Below are positions 63,573 through 64,000 of a stretch of 64,000 nt of DNA, one piece after another; positions within the stretch are counted from its first letter, which is position 1, and each line of letters begins with the position of its first letter. Location of the stretch: NCBI RefSeq assembly GCF_004346865.1, contig NZ_SMGR01000002.1:62001-126000 (forward strand). The letters are read 5' to 3'. Position numbers and translations under genes: made by a program. The notes below the pieces were generated by a model. The model made no database searches, had not been told where the DNA came from, and saw only the letters and a list, made by a program, of their open reading frames with translations. This DNA comes from Shimia isoporae (GTDB lineage Bacteria; Pseudomonadota; Alphaproteobacteria; Rhodobacterales; Rhodobacteraceae).

Positions 63573-64000
63573 ATGGCACAAGGCAAACAGGCCAAGATAC
63601 TGACCAACGCTCAAATTCAAGCGGTGCTTCGCCACCTTGAAGCAGGGCGCAACGCAGATCGAAACAAGGTCACCTTCTTGCTGACTGTAAAAGCTGGTCT
63701 TCGCGCGAAAGAGGTTGCGGGTCTGCACTGGTCGTCAGTTCTGAATTCAGAAGGTGAGATCGGCGATCACATCGAACTGACAGATCAAACAAGCAAGGGG
63801 CGATCTGGGCGCATCATTCCGATGAACCGTGATTTGCGCAAAGCGCTTGTCGCGTGGCAGTCAGTTTGTGTGCCAAAACGTCTGCGACGTGATGCTCCGT
63901 CCTTCCCTGAACGTGCCATTATCTGCACAGAGCGAAGCGACAGCTCGCCCGCACAGGTCATCGTGAACATGTTTCATCGCTGGTACCGCGACCTCGGGTT
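63573..64000 (+). CDS. Tyrosine recombinase/integrase (runs off the window)
   Basis: The first 142 residues are seen before the window ends. The catalytic domain begins almost at once (ILTNAQIQAVLRHLEAG). It has the first catalytic arginine in AGLRAKEVAGLHW (Arg44) and the beta-hairpin lysine in TSKGRSGRIIP (Lys75). The usual N-terminal core-binding domain is absent, making it a short catalytic-domain-only type, unless translation starts upstream. It could be the enzyme that moves the island inserted at tRNA-Phe, although the island's own integrase often lies next to the intact tRNA end. Confidence 0.82.
   Translation, partial: MAQGKQAKILTNAQIQAVLRHLEAGRNADRNKVTFLLTVKAGLRAKEVAGLHWSSVLNSEGEIGDHIELTDQTSKGRSGRIIPMNRDLRKALVAWQSVCVPKRLRRDAPSFPERAIICTERSDSSPAQVIVNMFHRWYRDLG

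Overview
The window looks like a chromosomal stretch of a marine Rhodobacterales (Roseobacter-group) alphaproteobacterium. The grounds are moderate-to-high GC, a DctP-type TRAP transporter, several CUT1-type ABC sugar importers, a clade I (Tat-exported) nitrous oxide reductase cluster in the Paracoccus order nosCRZDFYLX, GcvT-fused oxidoreductases and FCD-type GntR regulators. No single marker fixes the species.

Layout. (a) 74-1403: an exported caspase-fold protease and an OmpA-domain protein, overlapping as a two-gene unit. (b) 1499-20331: a large sugar-acid island. It holds two GntR/FCD regulators, a TRAP transporter, four families of acid dehydratase (two enolase-superfamily enzymes, an IlvD/Edd enzyme, a UxaA-type enzyme) and at least six NAD(P) dehydrogenases. 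Near-identical palindromes at 3294, 3369 and 11932 appear to join the two halves into one regulon. (c) 20325-22766: an FAD oxidoreductase fused to GcvT. (d) 22871-31848: a complete nos operon for N2O respiration, preceded by an FNR/NNR-type box. (e) 32020-42021: divergent amino-sugar operons (nagA, SIS deaminase, GntR/UTRA, BadF kinase; murQ, ABC importer, oxidoreductase). Together they can take imported MurNAc or GlcNAc to fructose-6-phosphate without a PTS. (f) 42105-48785: a LacI-controlled alpha-glycoside ABC importer with a GH4 glycosidase. (g) 48855-56133: a LacI regulator divergent from a glycine-betaine-type ABC importer and an unusual DUF1989-GcvT fusion enzyme. (h) 56851-61435: a YfcC-type carrier and a Ca2+-type P-ATPase. 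(i) 61619-64000: the displaced 3' half of a tRNA-Phe gene, then AT-richer DNA with a HEPN-like gene and a truncated tyrosine integrase. This is one end of a genomic island that continues past the window.

How it fits together. Most of the window is a chain of separately regulated catabolic cassettes, each with its own importer, local regulator and palindromic or repeated operators beside it. Periplasmic binding-protein genes are followed by GC-rich hairpins that probably raise their expression over the downstream permease genes. The best candidates for undescribed biology are the DUF1989-GcvT/ABC/LacI locus (g), the multi-dehydratase sugar-acid regulon (b), the non-PTS MurNAc locus with its 11-bp-phased repeats (e), and the tRNA-Phe island with a HEPN-like protein (i).
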